In this document: piece after piece, positions 1 to 8,014 of the stretch
Numbering within the stretch: the stretch's first letter is position 1
How the letters are laid out: each line of letters begins with the position of its first letter
Assembly (NCBI RefSeq): GCF_900142265.1
Contig: NZ_FRAH01000004.1
Span: 62,001 to 126,000 of the forward strand
Source: Anaerotignum lactatifermentans DSM 14214
GTDB taxonomy: Bacteria > Bacillota > Clostridia > Lachnospirales > Anaerotignaceae
Direction of reading: 5' to 3'
DNA: 64,000 nucleotides
Translations under genes and position numbers: made by a program
Notes under the pieces: model-generated
What the model saw: only the letters and a program-made list of their open reading frames with translations
Databases searched by the model: none
Told to the model about the DNA's origin: nothing

Positions 1-11
1 GATTCAGTCAT
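1..11 (-). CDS. Start of the next gene of the iron-uptake operon, probably the ABC ATPase (partial)
   Basis: An ATG at 11-9 overlaps the last codons and TGA of the FecCD-type permease and opens a new frame that leaves the window. Only the first codons (Met-Thr-Glu) are visible. A short overlap downstream of a FecCD permease is the usual place for the FecE/FepC-type ATP-binding subunit, so the identity comes from position only. Confidence 0.35.
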
Positions 12-1008
12 AGATTTTCCCCCTTCCGCCTTTCAGAAGCAGGAACAGGAAGAAAGGTCCGCCCAGCAGTGCCAGTATGATGCCCACAGGCAATTCAAAG
101 GGCGCAAATACCCATTTGCCCAAAGCGTCGCAGACCAGCGCAAAGACCGCGCCCAACAGTGCCGCGCAGGGAATGACCAGACGGTTATCACCGCCAGCAA
201 ATCTACGGCAAATATGGGGCACAATGAGCCCAATGAAGCCCAAAAGCCCTGCGAAACTCACGGCAGAGCCTGCCAGCAGGGACGCGATAACGATGAACAA
301 AAACCGTACCACTGCGACACACATACCAAGGCTGGCAGCGATTTCTTCCCCCAAAGAAAGGACATTCAGGTCATAGCTGAACACCAACGCCAGCACCAGA
401 CCAATGACAATAAGCACCACCGCCGGTTTCAATGCCGTCATGGTGACGCCGGCAAAACTGCCCACCATGAAGCCCGTTGCCCCAATGACATCATCGGGAA
501 ACAGGATGGTGAGAACGTCAATGCCCGCGGACAAAATACTGCTGACAGCCACACCGGCCAGCACCAAAGTGATACGGGACGCCCCCGTTTTTGCTGCCAA
601 AGCGTAAATGAACAGACTGGTGGCAAGCGCACCCACAAAGGCTGCCAAAGGCACTGCTGCCCACGCCGTCGGTGCCAAAGACGCCGCCAAAAGGGCGCAG
701 AACCCCGCACCGGAATTAACGCCGATGATGTTAGGGCTGGCAAGGGAGTTATTGAGCACCGCCTGAATGATGGCGCCGCTGACAGCAAGGGCTGCCCCTG
801 CGAAAATGGCCGCCAATGTTCGCGGCAGACGCACATACAGGAAGATGCGGTATGTGGTATCTGTTTTGTCCCCCGCTTGCAGGGCGTGATACAGTTCCCC
901 CAGGGACAGACTGCTGGAACCGGTAAAAAGGCTGAGGCAAACTGCCCCAGCCAGACAACACAGCAATAATATCAGGAGAAAAGCTCCCTTATGCCATGAT
1001 CGCATCAA
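4..1008 (-). CDS. FecCD-family iron-siderophore (or cobalamin/heme) ABC transporter permease
   Basis: 334 residues, full length for the BtuC/FecCD family, with about nine to ten hydrophobic segments. The family signature region GLLGFIGLIVPHICRRFAG lies near residues 254-272, at the loop that contacts the ATPase. An early LPRTLAAIFAGAALAVSGAI segment is also typical. The protein forms the membrane channel through which substrate from the lipoprotein receptor enters the cell. Its start overlaps the end of the substrate-binding gene by about 20 nt, so the two are translationally coupled. ATGs at 1008 and 1005 are adjacent and cannot be told apart. The substrate (ferric siderophore, heme or B12) cannot be read from the permease. 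Confidence 0.93.
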   Translation of the reverse strand: MMRSWHKGAFLLILLLCCLAGAVCLSLFTGSSSLSLGELYHALQAGDKTDTTYRIFLYVRLPRTLAAIFAGAALAVSGAIIQAVLNNSLASPNIIGVNSGAGFCALLAASLAPTAWAAVPLAAFVGALATSLFIYALAAKTGASRITLVLAGVAVSSILSAGIDVLTILFPDDVIGATGFMVGSFAGVTMTALKPAVVLIVIGLVLALVFSYDLNVLSLGEEIAASLGMCVAVVRFLFIVIASLLAGSAVSFAGLLGFIGLIVPHICRRFAGGDNRLVIPCAALLGAVFALVCDALGKWVFAPFELPVGIILALLGGPFFLFLLLKGGRGKIYD

Positions 1009-1978
1009 TATCCTCTGCTAAATCTGGATAGAGCAGTTTTGCCATATAAGCATAACTTTCTGCCCAGCGCGCGTTTGGTTTATAGTGGAACAGGTCTTTG
1101 GGCAGTACATAGCATCTGTCCTGCTGTACCGCTGTGAGGCCTTCCCATGCGGGGTTGGACATGATGCCGCTTTCCAGTGCCGCAAGGGCAGCATCTTCCG
1201 CACCCATGGTGGTGATGAATATAAAATCAGGGTCTTCTGTAATGATTTCCTCAATGCTCAAATCTTCCAGCAGGGATTCATGGCGAGCCACGATATTATC
1301 TACACCCAAGTCCTCCATGATATATCCTGTCTGGTTGTCAGCGCCTTTGGCTTTTGCCCCTGTGGAGAAGGCACGAATCAAAAGACCTGTGGGACCTTCT
1401 TCCCCTGCGGTCAGTTCTTTGATTTTTGTGATTTTCTGTTCCACCAAAGCGCCATTCTGTTCGTACAGGTCACTGCGGCCTGTCATCTGGCAGAACAATT
1501 CCAGCATGGACAGATAATCCTCGAAGGTATCCACGCGGAAATATGCGTGGGGGATGCCTGCTTCTGTCAAAGCCTGCTGCATGTCCACCTGTGTGGCAAT
1601 GTCCGCGGACAGAATTACAAAATCAGGATTTACCGCCAGAATGGATTCCAGAGAAGGACTTTTCACGCTGCCAATCATAGCAACATCGTCCCCCAGTTCC
1701 ATGTTCCGCTCCTCGATGGCATCTTCTGTAACACCAGCCAGTGTGCCCCCAGCCAGTGTCCATGTTTCCGCAAAGGAGCCATAGAGGGAAACCACTGTAT
1801 CCCAGCTTTCAATCTGCACTTCTGTATCCAGTGCATCAGTGAATGTAACACCCTGCACAGCTGTTTCCGCCGCTTCGGATTCCATGGTGGTATCATCTTT
1901 GCCGCAGCCTGCCAATGTGCCCCCCAACAGTGTCAGGGAAAGGGCTGCCGCCAATATTCTGCGAAGTGTGAATTTCAT
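989..1978 (-). CDS. ABC transporter substrate-binding lipoprotein, iron-siderophore type
   Basis: 329 residues. A signal peptide ends in a lipobox with Cys25 (LAGC), followed by an acidic linker and a class III periplasmic-binding-protein fold of the FecB/FhuD type. Phrases such as GSVKSPSLESILAVNPDFVI (about residues 101-120) and DNIVA followed by a lobe-2 helix match this family. It should sit on the outer face of the membrane and hand substrate to the permease encoded immediately downstream. It lies 1 nt after the sulfite-reductase-like gene, so the three genes may form one transcript, which would link iron supply to an iron-rich enzyme. The ligand is unknown. Confidence 0.92.
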   Translation of the reverse strand: MKFTLRRILAAALSLTLLGGTLAGCGKDDTTMESEAAETAVQGVTFTDALDTEVQIESWDTVVSLYGSFAETWTLAGGTLAGVTEDAIEERNMELGDDVAMIGSVKSPSLESILAVNPDFVILSADIATQVDMQQALTEAGIPHAYFRVDTFEDYLSMLELFCQMTGRSDLYEQNGALVEQKITKIKELTAGEEGPTGLLIRAFSTGAKAKGADNQTGYIMEDLGVDNIVARHESLLEDLSIEEIITEDPDFIFITTMGAEDAALAALESGIMSNPAWEGLTAVQQDRCYVLPKDLFHYKPNARWAESYAYMAKLLYPDLAEDIDAIMA

Positions 1979-1979
1979 G

Positions 1980-2918
1980 TTATGCTCTCTCCTTTACAGG
2001 CGCTGCCAGAATTTCTTCCTTACGGTTCAGCAGGTCGTCACTGAACAATGCTGCTTCCATTTTATCCACGCCGATACGGTCAATGGCTGCGCCCAGACGT
2101 TCCTTCTGGTAAGCGTTTTCTTTGAACCACAGCATGGTTTTTTCCAGCAGAGGGAAGATTTCTTCTTTTTCCACAAAACGGCTCAAAGCGGTGCCCATGC
2201 GGGTCTTTTTGCCCCATGTGCCGCCTACGAAGATTTTATAAACTTCTTTGTCATGTTTTGCCACTGCGCCAAAAGGACATTTCCCTGTGCTGCATACGCC
2301 GCAGGCAGAGCACAGATTGGGGTCGATGTGCATTTTGCCGTCAACGACTTTTGCCGCTTTCATGGGACAGTTTACTTCCACCATACATTTTTTGCAGCCT
2401 CTGCATTTTTCCACATCGTACTGAGGAACCCGGTGACCTTCCACGCCGAAGTCGTTGAGGCTGGGTTTCATACAGCTGTTGGGACAGCCGCCTACTGCGA
2501 TTTTGAATTTATGAGGCAGTTTCACTTCTCTCCAGTCGATATAATATTTGTCATGGATTTCCTGCGCCAGTCCCTGTGTATCAAAGTTGCCGTATACGCA
2601 AGTGGTGCCTTTGCATGCCGCTACAGGACGGATTTTCGCACCTGTGCCGCCGAAGAGCAGACCTTCTTCTGCCAGAAAAGCTTTGGCGGGTTCGATGTCA
2701 TCAAAATGGATGCCGGGCAGTTCCACTGCCAGACGGCTGGTCATAGTGATTTTGCCGTTGCCGAATTTTTCCGCACATTCCGCAATTTTCATCATTTCTT
2801 TTGCGGTGAATACGCCGTTGCCGGGCAGTACACGGCCAGAAAACATCTCTGTGCCTCTGTTAATCAAAAAGCCCTGTCCTTTTACGTTCTTGATATCATC
2901 CTGACTTAATTTTGCCAT
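1980..2918 (-). CDS. Siroheme/[4Fe-4S] nitrite/sulfite reductase-like protein with ferredoxin domain
   Basis: 312 residues from the ATG at 2918, chosen because the AAGGA ribosome site is about 8 nt upstream; an ATG at 2924 is possible but crowds it. The N-terminal half resembles the ferredoxin-like half domain of sulfite/nitrite reductases (TMTSRLAVELPGIHFDD). Cluster and siroheme ligands are ACKGTTC near 110 and GGCPNSC near 150. A two-cluster ferredoxin insert follows (CRGCKKC then CSACGVC). This is the small single-polypeptide type found in anaerobes (COG2221-like). It probably reduces sulfite or a similar oxyanion in the cytoplasm, but the substrate is not proven. A LysR gene diverges from it, and iron-uptake genes follow it closely. 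Confidence 0.85.
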   Translation of the reverse strand: MAKLSQDDIKNVKGQGFLINRGTEMFSGRVLPGNGVFTAKEMMKIAECAEKFGNGKITMTSRLAVELPGIHFDDIEPAKAFLAEEGLLFGGTGAKIRPVAACKGTTCVYGNFDTQGLAQEIHDKYYIDWREVKLPHKFKIAVGGCPNSCMKPSLNDFGVEGHRVPQYDVEKCRGCKKCMVEVNCPMKAAKVVDGKMHIDPNLCSACGVCSTGKCPFGAVAKHDKEVYKIFVGGTWGKKTRMGTALSRFVEKEEIFPLLEKTMLWFKENAYQKERLGAAIDRIGVDKMEAALFSDDLLNRKEEILAAPVKERA

Positions 2919-3081
2919 AAACATTTTCCTTCTTTCTTCTGCACATAATCCCTCTTTTTGCAGACAACTGCATAGTTATCCCTATTGTACCATCGAGCCT
3001 ATGTGTTGTATACTAGGAAAATAAAAAGAAACTCATAGGGAAAAACCTATCATCACGTAAAAAATGAAAAGAGGAATCCAC

Positions 3082-3972
3082 ATGACACTGCGACATCTGG
3101 AAATTTTTCTTGCCGTAGCCGAAACAGGAAACATGCGCAAAGCCGCCGAACAGCTTTACATCTCCCAGCCCACCGTCAGCGGCGCCATACGGGAAATGGA
3201 GGAGGAGTATGATGTGCTGCTTTTTGAACGGCTGAACCAGCGACTTTTCATCACCCCCGAAGGCAGACAGCTGACCATTTACGCCAGAGAACTGCTTTCC
3301 CTGTTTCACGAAATGGAATACACCCTCCGTCACAGCAGTGACCACGCCATTCTCCGCATTGGCGCTACTCTCACTGTCGGTACCTGCGTCCTGCCGGAGA
3401 TTCTGCGGCAATTGGAGGAGGAAAAACATATCCCCACTTCCGTACAGGTGGAAAACACCCGCACCATTGTCCAAAGACTGGCGGAAGGGGCATTGGACAT
3501 CGGCTTTGTGGAAGGGGAAGTCCACCATCCCGATTTGGTAGTACTGCCCGTCATGGCGGATAGTCTGACTGCCGTTTGCGCCCACGCCGCACCGCCCATG
3601 ACCCTTGCCGAACTCTGCCAGACCTATCCCCTCCTCATGCGGGAAAAAGGCAGCGGTACAAGAGAAATGACTGACCGTATTTTGGCAGAAAAAGGCATTT
3701 CCTGCGACATTCGCTGGGAATGCAGCAACACCCAGACACTGCTCCAGGCAGCGGAATCCGGTCTGGGCGTCACCATCATCAGCCGCCTTTTGGCTGCCGA
3801 CGCCCTTGCCGCAGGCAGGCTTTTTGAAATTCCCCTGACAGACTGCAAACTGAGCCGCACCCTCCGGCTGGTGTGGCACAAGAATAAATTCCAAGGGGAC
3901 AGCTTTCTTGCCTTTTGCCATCTGTGCCGGCAATATGCCGCCGCCTGTCATCAGGAAATTGTGAAAGGATAG
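3082..3972 (+). CDS. LysR-family transcriptional regulator
   Basis: 296 residues from the ATG at 3082, which has GAGG 9 nt upstream; an in-frame ATG at 3064 lacks a ribosome site. Residues 2-60 form the LysR winged helix (LRHLEIFLAVAETGNMRKAA, then QPTVSGAIREME). The rest is a two-lobed LysR substrate domain with no transmembrane segment. It is divergent from the sulfite-reductase-like gene across about 160 bp, the usual layout for a LysR protein and its target. Regulation of that gene, possibly through a sulfur compound, is inferred from position. No specific subfamily (CysB, CysL, YeiE) can be assigned from sequence alone. Confidence 0.92.
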   Translation: MTLRHLEIFLAVAETGNMRKAAEQLYISQPTVSGAIREMEEEYDVLLFERLNQRLFITPEGRQLTIYARELLSLFHEMEYTLRHSSDHAILRIGATLTVGTCVLPEILRQLEEEKHIPTSVQVENTRTIVQRLAEGALDIGFVEGEVHHPDLVVLPVMADSLTAVCAHAAPPMTLAELCQTYPLLMREKGSGTREMTDRILAEKGISCDIRWECSNTQTLLQAAESGLGVTIISRLLAADALAAGRLFEIPLTDCKLSRTLRLVWHKNKFQGDSFLAFCHLCRQYAAACHQEIVKG

Positions 3973-3986
3973 AAAGGAGATTTGCC

Positions 3987-4172
3987 ATGAAACAGTATGA
4001 ATATGTATCTGTCCACATTGGAAAATTGTTCGGTACGGCTTCTAAGGAGTATCGGGAAATCATCAACAATTACGCCGCAAAGGGCTGGCGTTATGTGGGC
4101 TTTATTCCCACCAATATGAATGATTATGGCAAACTGAAAGACATCGACTTGATTTTCGAAAAAGACTGTTAA
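3987..4172 (+). CDS. DUF4177-like small protein
   Basis: 61 residues. The ATG at 3987 has AGAAAGGAG 9 nt upstream and follows the LysR stop by 14 nt, so the two are probably co-transcribed. The sequence MKQYEYVSVHIGKLFG with a later GWRYVGFIP is typical of the DUF4177 family, small cytoplasmic proteins with an alpha-beta fold and no assigned function. No membrane segment or cysteine motif is present. A hairpin follows immediately. Confidence 0.8.
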   Translation: MKQYEYVSVHIGKLFGTASKEYREIINNYAAKGWRYVGFIPTNMNDYGKLKDIDLIFEKDC

Positions 4173-4177
4173 ACACA

Positions 4178-4211
4178 AACCCCTCCTATTCCCCAAAGGA
4201 ACAGGAGGGTT
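4178..4211 (+). terminator. Terminator-like hairpin without its T-tract (left copy)
   Basis: An inverted repeat (CCTCCT / AGGAGGG arms) follows the DUF4177-like gene, but no T-run follows it. A closely similar hairpin at 4441-4474 does carry the T-run. The element at 4212-4440 appears to separate this hairpin from its original tract. Confidence 0.6.
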
Positions 4212-4440
4212 GAGGGTGTCGAAAAAGTCGACACCCTGTCGTCAAAGGCTCATTTCATTCAAGCCTTTGACGAGTAGACAGAAGTATAAAGCCAAAGTTC
4301 CATCGGCTAAAAAGCCTTGAAACTTCGGTTTTTCCTCGTCGGAAGTCAATTCCGACTGCGGATTCTAGTTGGGGAACTCTTTGTTCCCCAAGCCCTTCCG
4401 CGTTCTTGAAAAAAGTAAAAAACTAGTTTTTTGACAGTCT
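4212..4440 (+). repeat. Hairpin-array intergenic element, family 1, full copy A
   Basis: About 229 bp with no open frame. It consists of successive hairpins. The first has arms GGGTGTCGA/TCGACACCC. The second is a perfect 12-bp stem at 4239-4273 (TCGTCAAAGGCT/AGCCTTTGACGA). Then come a small GGCT/AGCC hairpin, a GTCGGAA/TTCCGAC hairpin near 4338, and a GGGGAAC/GTTCCCC hairpin near 4371-4389. It ends in TTTTTTGACAGTCT. The same order is found at 54275-54618 with different bases in the arms but pairing kept. Confidence 0.75.
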
Positions 4441-4482
4441 AAACCCTCCCATTCCGAAAAGGAACAGGAGGGTTATTTTTTA
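4441..4482 (+). terminator. Terminator hairpin with T-tract (right copy)
   Basis: Second copy of the CCCTCC/GGAGGG hairpin, followed by ATTTTTTATTTT. It may serve the LysR operon on the plus strand and, read the other way, the convergent PfkB gene. Confidence 0.75.
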
Positions 4483-5418
4483 TTTTCCGATTTTTTCCCG
4501 CAGGTCACGGGGCAGGCTTTCCAGCACTTTTGCAAAATCCATATCTTCCAGCTGACCGCCTTCCTTTGCCACCACTGCGGCGGATACATAATTTGCCGCT
4601 GTAATGGCTTCCTGCCAGGACAAGCCAAACCGACGGGCGGAAATTACCGCGCCCGCGTGGGAATCCCCTGCGCCGATGGTATCCACCACAGAAGTTTTCA
4701 CAGGAGGAGCGAAGAAAATCTCCTTGCCGTCATAAGCCAGAGCGCCTTTTTCCCCCAATGTGATGACCACAGGACTTCCCGTTCTGCGGAAGATTTCTTT
4801 TGCCGCTTCTTCCACGGTGTCTTTTCCCGTAAATGCCATGCTTTCCCCTTCATTCAGGTGCAGAATCACCCCAAGGGACAGGAGTTTTTCCATACGGTCT
4901 GTGGGAATCCGCATGATACGGGGGCCGGGAGCGAAGTATACTGTATATTCCGGGTGTTTTTCCAGATAGTGGATGATTTCCCAGCCGGTGTATTCTTCGA
5001 TTTCCAGACCGCAGATATAAACGCTGTCGATGGAATCTGTGTCGATGTTTTCCAGATAGCTTTCATGGAAGGTGTATTCAATGCCGTGGTCGACGATAAA
5101 ACTCCGTTCGCCGTCCCCTTCATCCTCCACAAGGCAGTAACAGCAGCCATTTTCTTCCTCCGGTTTCCGTACATAAATGGGCACGCCCCGTTTTTTCAGC
5201 TGTTCATAGACAAAATCCCCATACATGCCGCCGCCCACAGCAGTACAAAGGCTGTAAGGCGCACCGAAATGCCGCAGGATATCGCTGACCAGATAAGCGC
5301 AGCCCCCCAGAGAACGGCTCTGTCTGCTGACGTGGACATCCTCGCCGCATTTGGGCAGATGTTCCACCCGGACAATGACGTCCACCACGGCGGAGCCGAT
5401 GACTAATGTTTGATTCAT
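4480..5418 (-). CDS. PfkB-family carbohydrate/nucleoside kinase
   Basis: 312 residues from the ATG at 5418, which has AAGGAGG 9 nt upstream; the longer in-frame reading to 5484 lacks a ribosome site. The N-terminus MNQTLVIGSAVVDVIVRVEH and the glycine pair in SLGGCAYLVSDILRHFGA are PfkB signature 1. The C-terminal DTIGAGDSHAG near residue 250 is signature 2, with the catalytic Asp and anion-hole glycines. It transfers phosphate from ATP to a sugar or nucleoside in the cytoplasm. It stands alone, without a transporter or isomerase neighbour, so the substrate (fructose, ribose, a nucleoside or other) is open. Confidence 0.9.
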   Translation of the reverse strand: MNQTLVIGSAVVDVIVRVEHLPKCGEDVHVSRQSRSLGGCAYLVSDILRHFGAPYSLCTAVGGGMYGDFVYEQLKKRGVPIYVRKPEEENGCCYCLVEDEGDGERSFIVDHGIEYTFHESYLENIDTDSIDSVYICGLEIEEYTGWEIIHYLEKHPEYTVYFAPGPRIMRIPTDRMEKLLSLGVILHLNEGESMAFTGKDTVEEAAKEIFRRTGSPVVITLGEKGALAYDGKEIFFAPPVKTSVVDTIGAGDSHAGAVISARRFGLSWQEAITAANYVSAAVVAKEGGQLEDMDFAKVLESLPRDLREKIGK

Positions 5419-5584
5419 GGATAAACCCTCCTTGATATGTAAAAAACAGTCGTTTTTCTTTTTCATTTCTCTATGATACCACAAAATTTTCCAGGAAACA
5501 GTATTTTTCCCCTGTTTTCCGCTCTCGCTTTATGCTACACTGGAATTAGGAAAAAACGGGAAACAATGAAGGAGGAATGGTTTT

Positions 5585-6073
5585 ATGGAAGAAACAAAAG
5601 AACTGACACTTCCCGAACAGGCCCGGGATCAGGCGAAGAATTATTTCCGTCAGGGACTGAACTGCACAGAATGTGTCATGCAGTCTTTCTTAGACATCCA
5701 CGGCTCTGACCTGCCGCCGGAAGTCATTGCCCTTGCCACAGTTTTTGGCGGCGGTATGGGACACACCAAAAACACCTGCGGCGCCATTACTGGCGGGGTT
5801 ATGGCGCTTTCCGCTGTCATAGGCAGAAAGCATCCCTTGGCAAAAGAATCCATGGCGGAACGCATTGCCGAACTGAACGAAATCTATGACTTTTCCGGCA
5901 GAATGGTCCACGAAATGGAAGAAAAATTCGGTACACTCATCTGTAAAGAGCTGTCTGACCCTCACGGGGATTTCGAAGGGAAGGCACGGAAAAAAAGCTG
6001 TATGCAGATGATTGGGGACTGTGCGGAAATCGCCATGAAATACATCATGGAAGCAGAAGGAAAAACCGTATAA
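5585..6073 (+). CDS. C_GCAxxG_C_C family redox protein
   Basis: 162 residues, with AAGGAGG upstream of the ATG. The family's spaced cysteines are visible: NCTECVMQSF near residue 27, NTCGAITGGVMAL near 60, LICKEL near 120, and SCMQMIGDCAEIA near 140. The family is common in anaerobes, is often fused or adjacent to redox genes, and is thought to bind a metal or act in electron transfer. The function is not established. It is monocistronic here, with its own promoter-like AT-rich upstream region. Confidence 0.88.
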   Translation: MEETKELTLPEQARDQAKNYFRQGLNCTECVMQSFLDIHGSDLPPEVIALATVFGGGMGHTKNTCGAITGGVMALSAVIGRKHPLAKESMAERIAELNEIYDFSGRMVHEMEEKFGTLICKELSDPHGDFEGKARKKSCMQMIGDCAEIAMKYIMEAEGKTV

Positions 6074-6234
6074 ACCATCGGGGAAATGTTCTTGGGGCAT
6101 TTCCCTTTTTTCATTTGCAGGGCGGAAATTTTGGAATCCCGCGGGATTTTATGATATAATGATATGGTGTCCTTTTATGGGGATGTTTCCCGGGCACAAT
6201 GTACACCAGAAAAAGAATCGGAGGAAAAACGCAC

Positions 6235-7260
6235 ATGAAAAAAATCATTTTGGGCAGTCTTCTTGCCCTTTCGATAGCTGTGCCTGCACTGGCACATCCA
6301 CCCATCACCGTATATGTAGACCAGCAGGAAGTGGTCTTTGCCGACCAAGCCCCTGTCATTGTGGACGACCGGACACTGGTGCCCATGCGAAAAATCTTTG
6401 AAGCCATGGACGCCGATGTCACATGGGATGAACCTTCCCAGACCATCACTTCCACCAGCGGCAGTGACGTTGTCACCATGACCATTGGTCAAAAACAGGT
6501 CTACAAAAATGGCAAAGTAGTCTATACCATGGACGTGCCTGCCCAGATCATGCAGAACCGCACCATGGTGCCCATCCGTGCCGTAGCCGTTGCTTTTGAC
6601 GCCAATGTGGCATGGGACGGCATCAATTACGTCATTGACATCACCACAGACGGTACCACCAGCGGCAATTATTCCAAGCAGATTCATGCCGACGACGGCA
6701 CCCTGCTGGCAACGGTGAGCCTGACTTACAGCCCTCTCACCTCCAACAGCACCGCCGCTGATAAAATCAACAAAAACATCTATGACCAGATGTCCCAGAA
6801 GGCTTCTGTCATGACCGTACAGATGGAAACAGCCGCAACAGCCGCTTATACAAAGAATCCTGATTCCTTCCAGCCCTATTACTACATGGGCACCTATCAG
6901 GCAAAGGGTGAAGGCAGCGACTTTGCTTCTGTGGTGCTGGAAGAACGCACATTCATGGGCGGCATGGAAACAAAAACCCTTTCCGCTAACACTTACAACA
7001 TGAAAAACGGCAGTGACGCCGCTTTGACAGACATCGTCACCGACAGCGAAAAAGAATTGGAAACCCTTATGGAAAAAGGGTTCTCTGCCCTCATTGACCA
7101 GAATCCTGATGCTTTCTACAGCGACGCCAAAGACCGCCTTAGCAAAAATCTGGATGAAGTGGGTTTCTATCTGGACAACAACGCCGTGGTATTTTATCTG
7201 AACAGCGGCATCATCGCGCCAGAGAGCGCAGGCGTTATCGCTTTTTCTGTTCCCCGATAA
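6235..7260 (+). CDS. Exported protein: copper-amine-oxidase-like N domain plus DUF4163/DUF3298 (PdaC-like) region
   Basis: 341 residues from the ATG at 6235, which has GGAGG 11 nt upstream. The signal peptide MKKIILGSLLALSIAVPALA is followed by two repeats typical of the Cu-amine-oxidase N-terminal domain: VDDRTLVPMRKIFEAMDADV at 41-60 and MQNRTMVPIRAVAVAFDANV near 104-123. The second half (YSKQIHADDGTLLATVSLTY, later IVTDSEKELETLMEKGF) resembles the DUF4163/DUF3298 pair found next to peptidoglycan deacetylase domains. No deacetylase catalytic domain is present. It is probably a surface or secreted cell-wall-associated protein; the ligand is unknown. Confidence 0.85.
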   Translation: MKKIILGSLLALSIAVPALAHPPITVYVDQQEVVFADQAPVIVDDRTLVPMRKIFEAMDADVTWDEPSQTITSTSGSDVVTMTIGQKQVYKNGKVVYTMDVPAQIMQNRTMVPIRAVAVAFDANVAWDGINYVIDITTDGTTSGNYSKQIHADDGTLLATVSLTYSPLTSNSTAADKINKNIYDQMSQKASVMTVQMETAATAAYTKNPDSFQPYYYMGTYQAKGEGSDFASVVLEERTFMGGMETKTLSANTYNMKNGSDAALTDIVTDSEKELETLMEKGFSALIDQNPDAFYSDAKDRLSKNLDEVGFYLDNNAVVFYLNSGIIAPESAGVIAFSVPR

Positions 7261-7267
7261 CAGACAG

Positions 7268-7385
7268 CTTCATCAGAAAACAACGAAAGCCGAAATCCTT
7301 ATCATGCCAAAGGATTTCGGCTTTCTTATTATTTGTTCTGTTTTCTTCTGAAGACGGCTGTCGCAATTTCCCTCCCCGTCCTTTT
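7268..7385 (+). repeat. Family 2 hairpin repeat with terminator core
   Basis: A strong hairpin at 7285-7325 (arms GAAAGCCGAAATCCTT / AAGGATTTCGGCTTTC) terminates the preceding gene. It is bracketed by CTTCATCAGAAAAC on the left and GTTTTCTTCTGAAG on the right, which are roughly inverted copies. The right flank GGCTGTCGCAATTTCCC recurs in variant form at 14889-14906. Confidence 0.7.
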
Positions 7386-7462
7386 TTCTGAAACCACGCA
7401 TAAAATAGAGAAAGAACCCCCCATTTGTATTTGTAAAAAAATCCCATTCTGTGCCGAAAATA

Positions 7463-7491
7463 TTGACAGTAAAATAGTTTTATACTAAAAT
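7463..7491 (+). promoter_or_regulatory. Promoter of the MarR-RND operon with possible operator
   Basis: TTGACA at 7463-7468 and TAAAAT at 7486-7491 are separated by 17 bp. The spacer and -10 contain an imperfect palindrome, AAAATAGT-TTTAT-ACTAAAATT. That would be a fitting MarR operator for self-repression, although this is inferred. Confidence 0.65.
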
Positions 7492-7534
7492 TATCTCAGG
7501 TTTTTTGAACAGGAAAACAGAAAGGGGTCAGGCA

Positions 7535-8014
7535 ATGTCTACCACACAAAACAAAAAAATCGCCGAAGAACTCATTGCGCTGAATACAAACATTTTTTTG
7601 TGGAACCGGGAGCATATTGAAAAGTCTTTCAATATCAACGGGAAAACAAAAGAAGGAGAACTGACGGTACGGCAGTTTCATGTGCTGACATTCATCAAAA
7701 ACGGGGGTATGCATACCGTATTGGAAATTTCCAATTGGTTCAACATCAGCAAAAGCAGTATGTCCATCATGATCTCCAAACTGGAGAAAAACGGATATCT
7801 GCGCAAAGAGCAGGCATCTGACACAGATGACGGCAGAAAGATGTATTTCTATCTGACGGAGAAGGGCATGACAGCTGTGACAGAAGCGGAAGAACGTGTA
7901 CTGGAAACCGTTGCCGGCTGTTTTTCTTCTTTGGATGAAGAAAAGCAGGAAAAAGTTTATACACATTTGCAGGAATTAAACCGAATCTTAAAAGCAGGAG
8001 GACTTGGGGAATGA
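7535..8014 (+). CDS. MarR-family transcriptional regulator
   Basis: 159 residues from the ATG at 7535, with AAAGGGG upstream; a TTG at 7505 is in frame but less likely. A winged helix-turn-helix is evident: LTVRQFHVLTFIKNGGMHTV, then ISNWFNISKSSMSIMISKLE, then the wing KEQASDTDDGRKMYFYLTEKG. MarR proteins are dimeric repressors released by small ligands. The stop overlaps the start of the efflux adaptor gene by 4 nt (ATGA), so it is the first gene of the efflux operon and very likely represses it. The inducer is unknown. Confidence 0.93.
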   Translation: MSTTQNKKIAEELIALNTNIFLWNREHIEKSFNINGKTKEGELTVRQFHVLTFIKNGGMHTVLEISNWFNISKSSMSIMISKLEKNGYLRKEQASDTDDGRKMYFYLTEKGMTAVTEAEERVLETVAGCFSSLDEEKQEKVYTHLQELNRILKAGGLGE

